A stretch of DNA of 64,000 bases from a virus, in the IMG/VR virus record IMGVR_UViG_3300049460_000121, positions 62,001-126,000 of that record, one strand, 5' to 3'. The notes under the pieces are model-generated. The model saw only the letters and a program-made list of their open reading frames with translations. It searched no databases and had not been told where the DNA came from. The stretch's first letter is position 1. Every line of letters starts with the position of its first letter. A program made the translations under genes and the position numbers. Below, in pieces: positions 51,401 to 61,402 of this stretch.

Positions 51401-53116
51401 TCAGTATTTGTGAACAGTCACACCACTGACACCCAGCTGTAGATCGCCATTGATCATACGCTTGATCCACTTCAGGTAAATGGTGCCACCTTCCTGTACG
51501 TCGTTGACGAAGACAGTTTTGGTAGCCCACTGGCTGATAGGTAGCTCGAACGTGCGGGTGTTGGTTGTGATGATGACGTGCGTTGGCAGAGGTGCCGAGA
51601 GCTCGCTCGCGTTGTCGTACAGCGGGTTGATCGCCTGGTACAGCGCGGCCATCCAGTCTGCTTGAAGTACGAAGCCGTTCGCCAACTCGATGTTGGACAG
51701 ACCACCGCCAGCATTGGTGACCTTGGCCATGAGGTTGTTACCGTACCAGTCTGGCTGGTTACCGGAGAACTTCATTTTCCAGTTGGTAAAGCGCTGACCG
51801 CCGTCACGCAGCAAGCTGACTTGGAACAATTGGACGTGGACGTAGTCGCCGTAGGACGGATCGATCAGCTTCATCCGCACACCGACCTTGATGGTCTGGA
51901 TAGTGGTGAAGTCGATGCCGTTGAACGGAGAACTGTCCGGATGCAGGTCCACAGCGTTGCGAGGCACCCGCACAGCCGTTTGACGGGTAGCGTCGTACAG
52001 CCAGTAGTCCAGGACATACCCGGTGACATCGCTGACCCAAGTCGGGAAGGCGTAGAGCTTCAGGCTGTAAGCTGGATCGGACTCGATACCACGGATCAAG
52101 TACGGTTCAGTCACACGACCGTTGGCAGTCTGACCTTGCAGGTACGAATATTCCTCGTTCTGCGACAGCTCGTAGGTCAGGGTCAGAGGTTGCTCGCGAC
52201 CGCCCACGGTTGGAGACCAGTACTTCAGGCCATTCAACTTGAACTTACCATTCGCTTCTTCGTCCACCACGTCCATGATGGCAGTGCTGCCATCGGTGTA
52301 CGTGACTTGCCCACGCATGGCCAACGAGGCCACAGTGATGTTGACCGGCATCTCGATGACGTTCGGTTCGCTACTGGACAGACGGGAGCTGATCAGCTTG
52401 ATCCCCTGCACGCGCTTCTGCGCTTCCTCTGGACGACGAGTCAGGTTGGTGTTGTGGATCAGGAGCTTGTCGTAGCCGATCGGAGTACCGTGGATGTTGT
52501 ACGTCACCGCAGTGACCACTTCGCTGTCGTTGAGCTTACGGCTGGTGTAGCCCATCTTCGGCACTTTCTCAGCGACGTTGTTCAACGTGGTGGTCGCGTA
52601 GACTTCCAGCGGGATCGCGTCGTTGACGTACTCGTTGTTCACGTAGTACGCACTGATGACTTCACCAGAGACCGAGGTGTTCACACCTTTGAAGATGCGG
52701 ATCTCATGCGCCTCAGAACCGCGGATGTGGAGTTGGTTATCCACTTGCAGTAGGTGTGGGAACACGCGAGTGTCCAGGTAGCAGCGCCAGGTTTCGCTAG
52801 CGTATCCGGGACCAGTGCCCAAGAAACGATCCAGCTCTTCTAGCGTAGGACCTTCGTCCTTAGGCTCCCAGATGGCCAACTCTGCGACGTAGGTGGTGTA
52901 ATCCACCCGACTGACGCGGAAAAAGCCCATGGAGAAATCGTGGACGAGGTCATTTTCGTTCGGGACGTGTTTCCCCGACTCGGTCTTGACCACTTCATTG
53001 CCGCTGTCCAGCAACGAGTACTGGTACAGATCCTGAAGGTCGAACTGGAGCCGTCGACGATCTTTATTGACGATAACGGAATCGCCGTTATCGAGGGGAA
53101 TAGTAACTTCAGCCAT
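51401..53116 (-). CDS. Virion structural protein, 571 aa
   Basis: GGATACGACA precedes the ATG. The protein is beta-rich with many Val, Thr, Tyr and Asn, no Cys, and no enzyme motif, typical of baseplate or fibre-type proteins. By its position between terminase and sheath it would correspond to phiKZ gp26. A tail or baseplate role is inferred from context. Confidence 0.65.
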   Translation of the reverse strand: MAEVTIPLDNGDSVIVNKDRRRLQFDLQDLYQYSLLDSGNEVVKTESGKHVPNENDLVHDFSMGFFRVSRVDYTTYVAELAIWEPKDEGPTLEELDRFLGTGPGYASETWRCYLDTRVFPHLLQVDNQLHIRGSEAHEIRIFKGVNTSVSGEVISAYYVNNEYVNDAIPLEVYATTTLNNVAEKVPKMGYTSRKLNDSEVVTAVTYNIHGTPIGYDKLLIHNTNLTRRPEEAQKRVQGIKLISSRLSSSEPNVIEMPVNITVASLAMRGQVTYTDGSTAIMDVVDEEANGKFKLNGLKYWSPTVGGREQPLTLTYELSQNEEYSYLQGQTANGRVTEPYLIRGIESDPAYSLKLYAFPTWVSDVTGYVLDYWLYDATRQTAVRVPRNAVDLHPDSSPFNGIDFTTIQTIKVGVRMKLIDPSYGDYVHVQLFQVSLLRDGGQRFTNWKMKFSGNQPDWYGNNLMAKVTNAGGGLSNIELANGFVLQADWMAALYQAINPLYDNASELSAPLPTHVIITTNTRTFELPISQWATKTVFVNDVQEGGTIYLKWIKRMINGDLQLGVSGVTVHKY

Positions 53117-53132
53117 TGTCGTATCCAGGTTA

Positions 53133-53150
53133 GGGGAGGTTACCCTCCCC
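53133..53150. terminator. Hairpin between two virion genes
   Basis: GGGGAG-GTTACC-CTCCCC is a perfect palindrome with 6-bp arms in the gap between 53156 and 53116. It is short and without a U-run. Confidence 0.45.
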
Positions 53151-53155
53151 GATGG

Positions 53156-55798
53156 TTATTGACCTACAGATTCCCAGGTCCGATGTGGATGAGGGTGGTC
53201 TTCCGCGTAATGCTCAAACCCTTCCTCAACGATGACCAAGTCACGATTGATCGACACGCGACCATCGAGCATGACTTCGATCACTCGGTCCAACAACCGA
53301 TACTGGTAGATGTTGAGGGAGATCGGCTCATTCTCTGGGTGAGGATGGATGATGACGTGCTGGAGGTCTACTTCAACCTTCAGTGCCGGATCGTACTTGA
53401 GCAACCAGTCGTAACCGCGCATCCGCTCACGGAGCCAATCGAGGGTGTATTCCTCTTTGAACTCACTCATGTTGATCACGCCATCAATCATGTCGTAGAT
53501 CAACTTGGTGCAGAGCGGACTGTAGACCCTATACCAAGCTGGGATCGGGTTAGGGATCTCACCAGGTTCCTGAGGGAGGGTGTAGGACAGGTAGTCCTCA
53601 ATCTCTTTATCCACAGCCAACGAGGTGGCACGCCATTCGTAGGTGTCGATGTCCGTCAACCCTTTCATTGGAATGATTGGGTTGGTGACTTGGTAAGGTG
53701 CGCCGTTCTTGATAGAGGTTGGCAATACTGCACCGTCCTCAGCCCAAGCCAGTTCACTGCGCGAATACAGCTGACCACCGATCACCACACGGGACACTTG
53801 GTCATCGTGCAGGTTGAACCGGAAGTTCTTACTGACCTGACGATGGGCAATGAAGCCCCAGTCGTGCGCCAGTTCACGGTTGAAGTCCTTGTCGCAGAAC
53901 CCACGCCCCCGCACAGTCACGTACTGGACACGATCATCCAGCAGGTACTCTTTGTTGACGATGCAGATCTCAGGCCACGAGACGTAATAGTCGAGGTTCT
54001 CGATCAAGGTGCGTCCATTTAAGAACACGTCCACCTGACCAAATGGAATCTCAACCATGGCCTCCAGATCAGTCTCGTCATCAGCGACGATCATGTCTTC
54101 TTTGGAGATCACGCTGAATGCCAGCGCACGGTCACGGTAGGACAGCTCAAAGTCCTTGATGTACGTTTGAGTATCGCAGCGGATCGCAGCTTTCTTCTGA
54201 GCGGTGTTGATCTTCCAACTCACGACACCGTTGACGACCTCGTAATAGTCGTCATCACCTGTCACGTCCACCCAGTCGTTGCGGGGGATGTTGTTCCAGA
54301 TGGTGCAGACGTAGAAGCGGTAGTCAACTTCAGGGGAGAGTTTGTACTCCTCCACATCGTAGATCGTGTAGTCAGCGGCCGAGGCCTTACCGGTCAACGC
54401 TTCGAAGTACATCGCACTCGGGTTGTTAACGAGGTATTCCATTGAGTAATCATGCGGATACCAACCCAGCAGCAGACCAGCAGCGTTATACTCAAAGATG
54501 GTCCCCTTCTTCACGGTGTTCCACGGCAACATCAACCAACGGGCCAGGTTAGACAGCGGCACCTTCTGCGGCAGGTCTCCCACCAGGCGACTGATCGCAT
54601 GGTAGCCCAACGCATCCCGTGCCAGTGGACGATCGATCTGACCGTCAAGCGCAGCGATCGCTTTGCAGTAAGCGCTGTTCTCAAGGTTAGCCGCTTGCCA
54701 CACCGAGACGTGTGCGTCTTCGCCAATCATGGCGTTGATGCGTTTCTCGTACGGAAGCTTGAACAGCTCCTTAATGCGCTGAGCGTTGAACACCAACGGA
54801 CGACGATAGCCGCCATGACGGATCACGACTTCCACCCGGAGGTCGTGGTAGCCCTGCCAATGCTCTTCGCCTTCAATGATGGAAGCGATGTTAGCGGTCG
54901 ACAGCGAGTAGTCCCGGTGGGTTACCATCCGGACAGCGTCTTCGCGGTTCTGGTGGTAGTACAGGCCGTCATAGACGAACTCTGTGGTGTACCGCAGCAG
55001 GAAGAAGTCCACATCGTCCAGGTAGTCGATGACGGTCCCCAGTCCATCACGGGCAATCAGGTATTTCTCCTTATTGTCCAGGGTACTGATGAAGGACTTC
55101 AAGTCAGCGAGTGTGTACTCTTTGACTTCACGCACCGACAGATCGCGGACGTACTCAATGATGTCACCCAACTTGCAGGTTACGCCGTTGATGTCCTTGA
55201 CCCGCTTACCGTTGACGTACGCCATGGCGTAGCCTGGGCGAGCGGCTTTAGCCAGACGCCATTTCTGCTGGTAGGCGTAGAAGCCGTTCTGGTCTTTGAA
55301 CGTGTAACCTTCGATCTCGATCCCTGCATCGATAGCCACGGCATCCGCACTGTCGAACCAGGCGTTGCTGCGCCAGCGGATATAAGGCTGACGCGTACCG
55401 AGGGTGTCGATGATAGGCATGTCGGGAATAGCGATCAACATGTTGCCATCGAAGGTGTATAGGAAGTAGCACTTGTGCGCCGGGATCCGTTTACCTGGAC
55501 CCGTGTAGATATCGATCAGCAGCGACGTATTGATCGAATGCGCCCGAGCGGACACCCACTTGTTCCGGATCTCATCCATCCCCACGAGGAACGGTGGCAG
55601 ATCACCGATCACGAAGACGTGGTAATAGGTGTTCACCGTTGGGAGGTTGTAGTCACGCCGACCGATACGCACATTCGCATACGCACCCCAATGCCGTGTT
55701 ACTCGCGTTGGGGCGACGATGTGTTGGCGGTCCATTCCTGGAGCACACCAGACATTGCGATTGACGTAGTCGACCAAGTAGTCAGTCGAACTGCTCAT
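53156..55798 (-). CDS. Large virion structural protein, 880 aa
   Basis: AAGGGG precedes the ATG. It is very rich in Tyr, Val, Asp and Asn, consistent with beta-structured tail or baseplate proteins. No enzymatic motif is visible. It is the largest intact gene in the window, with a gap of only three bases to the upstream gene. The position corresponds to phiKZ gp27. Baseplate, fibre or tail-tip role is inferred. Confidence 0.65.
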   Translation of the reverse strand: MSSSTDYLVDYVNRNVWCAPGMDRQHIVAPTRVTRHWGAYANVRIGRRDYNLPTVNTYYHVFVIGDLPPFLVGMDEIRNKWVSARAHSINTSLLIDIYTGPGKRIPAHKCYFLYTFDGNMLIAIPDMPIIDTLGTRQPYIRWRSNAWFDSADAVAIDAGIEIEGYTFKDQNGFYAYQQKWRLAKAARPGYAMAYVNGKRVKDINGVTCKLGDIIEYVRDLSVREVKEYTLADLKSFISTLDNKEKYLIARDGLGTVIDYLDDVDFFLLRYTTEFVYDGLYYHQNREDAVRMVTHRDYSLSTANIASIIEGEEHWQGYHDLRVEVVIRHGGYRRPLVFNAQRIKELFKLPYEKRINAMIGEDAHVSVWQAANLENSAYCKAIAALDGQIDRPLARDALGYHAISRLVGDLPQKVPLSNLARWLMLPWNTVKKGTIFEYNAAGLLLGWYPHDYSMEYLVNNPSAMYFEALTGKASAADYTIYDVEEYKLSPEVDYRFYVCTIWNNIPRNDWVDVTGDDDYYEVVNGVVSWKINTAQKKAAIRCDTQTYIKDFELSYRDRALAFSVISKEDMIVADDETDLEAMVEIPFGQVDVFLNGRTLIENLDYYVSWPEICIVNKEYLLDDRVQYVTVRGRGFCDKDFNRELAHDWGFIAHRQVSKNFRFNLHDDQVSRVVIGGQLYSRSELAWAEDGAVLPTSIKNGAPYQVTNPIIPMKGLTDIDTYEWRATSLAVDKEIEDYLSYTLPQEPGEIPNPIPAWYRVYSPLCTKLIYDMIDGVINMSEFKEEYTLDWLRERMRGYDWLLKYDPALKVEVDLQHVIIHPHPENEPISLNIYQYRLLDRVIEVMLDGRVSINRDLVIVEEGFEHYAEDHPHPHRTWESVGQ

Positions 55799-55801
55799 GG
55801 A

Positions 55802-56695
55802 TTACCCCTTGATGAGGTTGTTGACGTTCTTGATGAACTCTTTGTGGTTGTCGCGACTGATCACGCGCTCAACGATTTTACCCAGACCAGTCTTGGAGTA
55901 GCCCCGATCATTCACCGCGGTATACACCATGGCAATAAAGGTAGGTGGGTATTCCAATGCAACCGCCACCGCTTCACGATACGCCGGGCCGTAGGAAGCA
56001 CCCAGAGCGATGTAAATGAAGCCAACGGTCAACTGCTCGAGACGTGGGCTGTTCATCACTTTCTTCACCCAAGTCACGAAGTCCTGGATGTTGGTCAGAG
56101 GAGGAACTTCACCTACGACAGCGTTCAGTGTGATCGGATCCATCGCTGTCAAAGCACGAGCGGCACGGACCATAATACGGTCCTGCTCTAATGGTGTGGT
56201 GTGACTATCGACCACTTCGTGCAATTGCAAGAAGTAAATGGTCGTTAAGGCACGCAACATTGTGGTCTGACCGAAGTCTAGACCTAACCGTAAGCCCAGC
56301 GCAGACGTCACCCAACTAACGAACGATTTCAACGCGAAGTCGCCGACGTTCAGGAAGTCATGACGTGCCGGTGCGTCGCCATCAACCCAAAGCTTGGTCA
56401 GTTTGGCAGTGAGGACGGCGTGCTGGAATGCATCGATCCGCACCGCAGTACCATCGGGACGTAGCAACGACCGACCGTCAAGTACGACGGTATTAGCGAG
56501 CGTAGGAATTTCTTTATTGGTGATGGCTTGTTGGAACGGTGGGAAATCAGTGACGCCTGGCGGTACAAGGGCGATACCTTCCACACCTGCTACCTTCACC
56601 AGTTTTTCATCGATCTCGAGTCTGCGGATGCCGGTTGCGATGTTTGTCAGAACGAACCGCGTACACGGTGTTGTTTGGTATGGGGTATCGAACAT
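55802..56695 (-). CDS. Virion structural protein, 297 aa
   Basis: The ATG at 56695 with GGAGACC upstream is preferred; the open frame to 56893 overlaps the sheath start and the promoter region. The N-terminal 100 residues are beta-rich and the remainder is helical. The position corresponds to phiKZ gp28. Virion role by context. Confidence 0.6.
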   Translation of the reverse strand: MFDTPYQTTPCTRFVLTNIATGIRRLEIDEKLVKVAGVEGIALVPPGVTDFPPFQQAITNKEIPTLANTVVLDGRSLLRPDGTAVRIDAFQHAVLTAKLTKLWVDGDAPARHDFLNVGDFALKSFVSWVTSALGLRLGLDFGQTTMLRALTTIYFLQLHEVVDSHTTPLEQDRIMVRAARALTAMDPITLNAVVGEVPPLTNIQDFVTWVKKVMNSPRLEQLTVGFIYIALGASYGPAYREAVAVALEYPPTFIAMVYTAVNDRGYSKTGLGKIVERVISRDNHKEFIKNVNNLIKG

Positions 56696-56714
56696 TGTTC
56701 GCGGTCTCCATGAA

Positions 56715-56734
56715 GGTTTGTAAAATATTAAAAC
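56715..56734 (-). promoter_or_regulatory. AT-rich promoter candidate for the virion operon
   Basis: Minus-strand GTTTTAATATTTTACAAACC lies about 20-39 bases upstream of the ATG at 56695 in the 167-base divergent gap with the sheath gene. The TTTTACA core recurs in the window. Confidence 0.35.
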
Positions 56735-56862
56735 AGCTGCTGTAGGAGCTGATTTAAAATAGTATGCGTACGCTGCGACATTTGGCGTATTCCACCAATG
56801 TGGTAGCGACCATACAATTCCTCGATTGTTCTGCGCGGAACTAAACTCCTGGGAGTATAAAC

Positions 56863-58914
56863 ATGTCTGTAAGTACTTACAGTTCTTTGCCACGGACGGT
56901 TTTCCGTGGTATCAAGGACGAATCGGCGGTCAACCTGGTTATGCCAGGCGAAAGCCTTCCGATCCGCGTGCCACTGTTTTTCACCCTGGCTGCCTGGGGC
57001 GAAACCGACAAAGCACGTTACGTGGACGGCGATGGTCAGGAATTGCTTTACGGCAAAGAGTTGACCAACCCGCGTTCGAAATTCTTCACCCACCAGAGTC
57101 AGTTCATTCGCTCTCACTTCGCCGCTGGCGGCAAGGCGCTCTTGCAGCGTATCGTGCCTGCCGATGCGAAACGTGCGACTGCCCGCCTGTCCCTGGACAT
57201 GGTTGCTGATGAGCTGCCGGTTTACGAGCGTAATGCTGACGGTACCTTCAAGCTCGACGCACAAGGCGCCAAGATCCTGGTTGTCGGCGAAACCATCGAA
57301 GGCTTCCGTCTTCAGTGGAAGATGGTCGAAATCCCAGCCAACGGCTTCGGCGTTGGTGTGGCTGGTGAAGGCGGTCTGGTTTCCGGTAAAGACGGTGCTA
57401 TCTCCGTCCTGACTCCGGTCATCGACCTCAATGGTCGTCACATCGGTGAGAAAGGCAAGAACCTCGGTTTCCGCCTGAGCGCTCCGACTGTTAACACCGT
57501 TGATCCGGCTGACGCCGATCTGAGCGAAAACCTGGGCTCGTTCCTGTATCGCATCCAGATGGTTCAGCGTACCGACGCCAAGTCGACCGCTCGCCTGCAA
57601 AGCAACCTCGACGGTGGCAACTTCGTCGACTTCAGCCTGAAGAAAGGTGCCGTGGACCTGTCCACCGACATCGAGTACTACGGTGCGAAGAACATCATCC
57701 GTTCGTACGAAACCACTGACCTGACTCAGTTCACCGGTTTCGGCAACTTCGAAAAGCTGAACATCTACGATGAAGGCATTGCCGCCATCCTGGAACAGCT
57801 GAAAGATGCGGAAGAAGCGCACACCGGCGACGAGATCGCTGATGCGCACCTGCTCAACATCCTGACGGGTGTGGACGTCAACGGCGTTCCGTACAACACC
57901 TTCGTTGTTGAAGGTCCTCAGGCTGGTGGTCTGCTGTTCACCGAAACCTCGAACTACTTCCTGCAAGGCGGTAGCGACGGCACCATCGGTGTGGCCGAGT
58001 ACAACGTCCTCGTTGACAACGTGCTGGCTGGTCTGTCCGACGCTGCGTTCCCTTACGCTGACATCGCGCGCATGCCGTACGATTCGGTTTGGGATTCGGG
58101 CTTCCCGGTTGACACCAAGTTGAAGTTCGCCAACTTCCACGCGATCCGTCCAGACGTGTTCATCCACGCCTGCACCCAGGACGTGCTGAAGCCGCTGAAC
58201 AGCGCTGCCGCGGATTCGTCCATCGGCGTGACCCTGCGTTCGCACTTCCGTGCATCGCAAGAGTCGGCTGAGTTCGGCACCAAGGCCTGCCGCTATGCGG
58301 TGGTAATGTCGGCTGGTCGTTTGATCAACGACAACTACGATGGTCTGGTTCCGTTCCTGGAATGGTTGCTGATCAAAGGCGCCGAGTACATGTCGTCCGC
58401 TGACGGCTCGATGAACTCCGACTTCGCTTTCGGGCGTGGTGAGCAGAACATCGTGACCCGTTACCGTGATCACAACGCCGGCACCAAGCTGGTTGGCTCC
58501 CGCAAGAACGATTGGGATAACGGCCTGAACTACGCTGAGTGGTTCGACATGTCTCGCCTGTTCTACGCAGGTATCCAGTCGATCTACGAAACCCACACCT
58601 CCATCCTCCACGGTTACCTGAACACTCAGATTGCTTGCAACCTGACGCGTATCGGTCACATCGTGTGGCGTGAGATGTCGGGCGACAGCCAACTGACCGA
58701 CGAAGAGTTCCTGGACGCAGTTACCGCCAAGGTCAACGAGCGTACCACTGGCAAGTACGACGGCCGGGTGACCATCACTCCGAACGCCTACTACAATGCC
58801 CTGGACGAAGCGTTGGGCTTCAGCTGGCACCTGGACATCGGCATGGCTGGTGACAACATCCGCACTGTGCAGAACCTCGCGGTGATCGCACAACGTCGTC
58901 GTAACGAGGAGTAA
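56863..58914 (+). CDS. Tail sheath protein
   Basis: GGGAGTATAAAC precedes the ATG. The 683-residue product is followed at once by a tube-type gene, the invariant sheath-tube order of contractile tails, and by size and place it matches phiKZ gp29. The C-terminal part (residues about 590-683, NACNLTRIGH...NIRTVQNL) has the look of the conserved sheath domain that interlocks with neighbours. Codon use is strongly biased, as expected for an abundant virion protein. No cysteine-rich or enzymatic motif. The identification is by context and composition. Confidence 0.8.
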   Translation: MSVSTYSSLPRTVFRGIKDESAVNLVMPGESLPIRVPLFFTLAAWGETDKARYVDGDGQELLYGKELTNPRSKFFTHQSQFIRSHFAAGGKALLQRIVPADAKRATARLSLDMVADELPVYERNADGTFKLDAQGAKILVVGETIEGFRLQWKMVEIPANGFGVGVAGEGGLVSGKDGAISVLTPVIDLNGRHIGEKGKNLGFRLSAPTVNTVDPADADLSENLGSFLYRIQMVQRTDAKSTARLQSNLDGGNFVDFSLKKGAVDLSTDIEYYGAKNIIRSYETTDLTQFTGFGNFEKLNIYDEGIAAILEQLKDAEEAHTGDEIADAHLLNILTGVDVNGVPYNTFVVEGPQAGGLLFTETSNYFLQGGSDGTIGVAEYNVLVDNVLAGLSDAAFPYADIARMPYDSVWDSGFPVDTKLKFANFHAIRPDVFIHACTQDVLKPLNSAAADSSIGVTLRSHFRASQESAEFGTKACRYAVVMSAGRLINDNYDGLVPFLEWLLIKGAEYMSSADGSMNSDFAFGRGEQNIVTRYRDHNAGTKLVGSRKNDWDNGLNYAEWFDMSRLFYAGIQSIYETHTSILHGYLNTQIACNLTRIGHIVWREMSGDSQLTDEEFLDAVTAKVNERTTGKYDGRVTITPNAYYNALDEALGFSWHLDIGMAGDNIRTVQNLAVIAQRRRNEE

Positions 58915-58920
58915 TAGCGT

Positions 58921-59787
58921 ATGGCACGTTATAAGGAGACGTTGACCAACAAGGCCTACGCAGGAACAGCACAGACTAATGTGCTCAACCTCGCAGTCCA
59001 AGGTCAGCAGGGCTATATCACCGATATGGCCTACTACCCTTCGGCTACGGATTACATCCGCAAGCCGTTGATCGTGAAGGTTCTTCAGGCACCGGTAGGT
59101 TTGACCTACATGCCTAACGCCGCGGCTTACATCGCAGCGTACAAGAACCTGATCGAGAACTGGATGCAGTCCTGGTCCGGTTTCAACCGCACCCTGGCCG
59201 TTTCGGTAAACGAAACCCAGATCGGTAACTCGGGTGAGTCCTTCCAGACTCCATCCCGTGTGGCTCGTGCTCGTTCGCAGATCACCTCGACCATCGTCGA
59301 GAAAGATCGTCGTCCAGTGATTCGCTTCCTGGAAGACTACACCCGCTACCTGATCATGGATCCGGATGTGGGCCATGCGCTCCTGAGCGGCGTGAGCGAC
59401 AAGTTCACCGATCAACTCGCCGACATCTACGGCGGTACCATCATCGCGTTCGAACCAGACAAGACTTTCCGCTACGTGGAAAACGCCTTCCTGGTCACCA
59501 ACTTCTTCCCGTACAACGACATCGGTGAGAACATTGGTAGCCGTCAGTTGCAACAAGACGGTGAGATCGCGACGTACAACCTGTCGTGGACTGGCTTCCA
59601 GAAAGTTGGTTACGCCGTGGACAAGTTGGCGCAAGCCTTCATGGACGCTCAGCGTGTTACTGGTATCGATCCTTCGTACCAGCCAACATTCGTCCAAGGT
59701 GTCGACAGCAACGTCGGCGCAGTGAAAACTGGTTACAGCGAACAAATCAACTTGCTGAAAAGCTCGCTGGTTTCGCCGGGTCAGTAA
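58921..59787 (+). CDS. Tail tube protein
   Basis: The 288-residue product lies six bases behind the sheath gene. It is beta-rich with few charged clusters, and biased codon use suggests abundance. It corresponds in place and size to phiKZ gp30, the inner tube of the contractile tail. It is followed by an intrinsic terminator, so sheath and tube form one late transcript. Confidence 0.8.
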   Translation: MARYKETLTNKAYAGTAQTNVLNLAVQGQQGYITDMAYYPSATDYIRKPLIVKVLQAPVGLTYMPNAAAYIAAYKNLIENWMQSWSGFNRTLAVSVNETQIGNSGESFQTPSRVARARSQITSTIVEKDRRPVIRFLEDYTRYLIMDPDVGHALLSGVSDKFTDQLADIYGGTIIAFEPDKTFRYVENAFLVTNFFPYNDIGENIGSRQLQQDGEIATYNLSWTGFQKVGYAVDKLAQAFMDAQRVTGIDPSYQPTFVQGVDSNVGAVKTGYSEQINLLKSSLVSPGQ

Positions 59788-59804
59788 GTAAGGCCGGGAC
59801 CTTT

Positions 59805-59833
59805 GGGGTAGCTAGGGCTACCCCTTTGGTTTT
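59805..59833 (+). terminator. Intrinsic terminator after the tail tube gene
   Basis: GGGGTAGC pairs with GCTACCCC over a four-base loop and is followed by TTTGGTTTTAT, a classical rho-independent layout on the plus strand. Confidence 0.85.
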
Positions 59834-59860
59834 ATAGGGAAGTCGCCTGAGTTTGCCAAC

Positions 59861-60178
59861 ATGACAGCATGCGAGCAGTTACATGCAGCGTTACGAGATC
59901 TGGAAGCAGACCTCAAGAATTATAAAGTGTATGGCAGTGCACTGGTCACATTGAGCGAAGATAGCTCATCTCCTGAGCTACGGGAAATCTATCGCGCGGT
60001 GATTGGTCTCAAATGCCGTATACCGGTGTACACGAATGATTTCGATCAGTACAAGATCCCAGAAACGGGACACGCTGTGTTCGTAATCAAATTGACAGGG
60101 ATGGTCTACATTCAGACCGTTGTCGGGAAATTGGTGTTGCCGTATGGATCAGGAGTGCTCATCAAGGGTAAGTTCTGA
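59861..60178 (+). CDS. Unknown protein, 105 aa
   Basis: The first ATG at 59861 has only a weak ribosome site. The N-terminal half is helical and charged, and the C-terminal half is beta-rich. It is the last plus-strand gene before the convergent block, between two terminators, so it would need its own promoter in 59834-59860 or read-through. Function unknown. Confidence 0.55.
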   Translation: MTACEQLHAALRDLEADLKNYKVYGSALVTLSEDSSSPELREIYRAVIGLKCRIPVYTNDFDQYKIPETGHAVFVIKLTGMVYIQTVVGKLVLPYGSGVLIKGKF

Positions 60179-60180
60179 AA

Positions 60181-60237
60181 AGAAACAAAAAAAGAACACA
60201 TGCATACAGCCAGGGGATTTCTCCCCTGGCTGTATGC
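60181..60237. terminator. Bidirectional terminator
   Basis: AGAAACAAAAAAAGAACA is followed by GCATACAGCCAGGGG and its complement (60202-60216 with 60223-60237). The arm shares 13 bases with the hairpin at 10170, more than 50 kb away. Confidence 0.85.
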
Positions 60238-60238
60238 T

Positions 60239-60961
60239 CTATGCTGAACGTGACAATAACGACATCAGTAACGATGATGGACTTGCTGGGTTGGGGATGC
60301 GCTTTGGAATACGTTTCCATCCACGGGGTATACGGTAATCCGTAGTGTGTTCTGCTTCGGGTGGTTGATCATCGTCCACCATTCGCATATGCCAGTCATC
60401 GAACAGTCGGGGGCGTCGCTCCTCCCTCATCTCACGCAAGGAGTGGATGAGGCCATCAAATGCCTTACCTAAGATATTGCGTCCACCGATACCTACGTGG
60501 ATATCGGAATGACCACCTATACCTACGTTTCGTTGGGGACGGACAAACTCGCGAGGACGTGAGAAGTTGTAGCTCATACTCAGATCAGCACGAACCGGCA
60601 AACCCTCAATATCCTTCATCGGCTGGTTAGGCACTATCGCACCCAACATCCCATCGAGCAGGCTGGAGCGGATCGTAGCCTTACCCGGCTGGCGGGCGAA
60701 GTGGTCCATGTAAGTCTTGAACCCCATCGGGACTTCGTAATGGTCGAAGAGAGTCTTCTCCATCTGCATCCAGAGCTTCAGGTCCTTCTCCACCGAACAG
60801 CGTAGAGTGAAGAACCCAGGCATTTGCCGATGGGGGAACGGGATAGGGTCTAAACTTTCCATCCCATCCAGACGCAAGTGACCGTACTCCTGCCGATAGA
60901 TCCGGCAGTGTATTTCCATCAAGGCAATCAGTGCCGGATCTATCGGTGTCAGCTCGCTCAT
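60239..60961 (-). CDS. Unknown protein, 240 aa
   Basis: AGGACAGGACC precedes the ATG. Soluble protein with an Arg/Pro/His-rich second half (VRPQRNVGIGGHSDIHVGIGG) that contains a repeated GIGG unit. No family recognised. It lies nine bases downstream of the gene at 60971. Confidence 0.65.
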   Translation of the reverse strand: MSELTPIDPALIALMEIHCRIYRQEYGHLRLDGMESLDPIPFPHRQMPGFFTLRCSVEKDLKLWMQMEKTLFDHYEVPMGFKTYMDHFARQPGKATIRSSLLDGMLGAIVPNQPMKDIEGLPVRADLSMSYNFSRPREFVRPQRNVGIGGHSDIHVGIGGRNILGKAFDGLIHSLREMREERRPRLFDDWHMRMVDDDQPPEAEHTTDYRIPRGWKRIPKRIPNPASPSSLLMSLLSRSA

Positions 60962-60970
60962 GGTCCTGTC

Positions 60971-61402
60971 CTAGGGTTGGACTTCCGACAATTGGTCGAA
61001 GTCAATTGCGTGTTGGAAACCGATGATGGCTACCGTGCGGTCGTCTTCATCGAGCTCTAGGTATTCTTCCTCATCGAACCAATCGTGATCGCCAAGGGTG
61101 ACCTCGTACGTCCGATTCCAGATATCGATCTCGTAGTACAGATCGTTGCCAGCCATGCAGAATGGGGTGTACCCGTCCTCGATGCTGAGTGTCACCAACC
61201 CTTTGGCGTAATCGAGGGTCAGGATGCGCAGGTTGCGTGAGTGTTCAGCCGTTTGACGACCCGACTTGCTGACTCCGCACAGGTACCCGTAATGACGGAC
61301 ATCCATTGCCAGGAAGTTAGGGTTGTGTCCATCGAGCTCTGGTGGGAACGGTTGTTTGCCGTTGGTGGGGCGGGCTGGGATACGTAGTTCTTTCTGAGTC
61401 AC
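60971..61402 (-). CDS. Unknown acidic protein, 143 aa, GTG start
   Basis: Two GTGs and no ATG are available; AGGAG stands eight bases before the GTG at 61402, which is chosen. The protein has a basic N-terminus, a beta-rich centre and a strongly acidic stretch (FDEEEYLELDEDD) near residue 115. Function unknown. Confidence 0.6.
   Translation of the reverse strand: MTQKELRIPARPTNGKQPFPPELDGHNPNFLAMDVRHYGYLCGVSKSGRQTAEHSRNLRILTLDYAKGLVTLSIEDGYTPFCMAGNDLYYEIDIWNRTYEVTLGDHDWFDEEEYLELDEDDRTVAIIGFQHAIDFDQLSEVQP

Noticed and set aside
56728-59745. A 1005-residue minus-strand frame opposite the sheath and tube genes
   Set aside because: It is antisense to two well-supported genes, lacks a ribosome site and has the Val/Gln/His-rich composition typical of shadow frames under the strong codon bias here.
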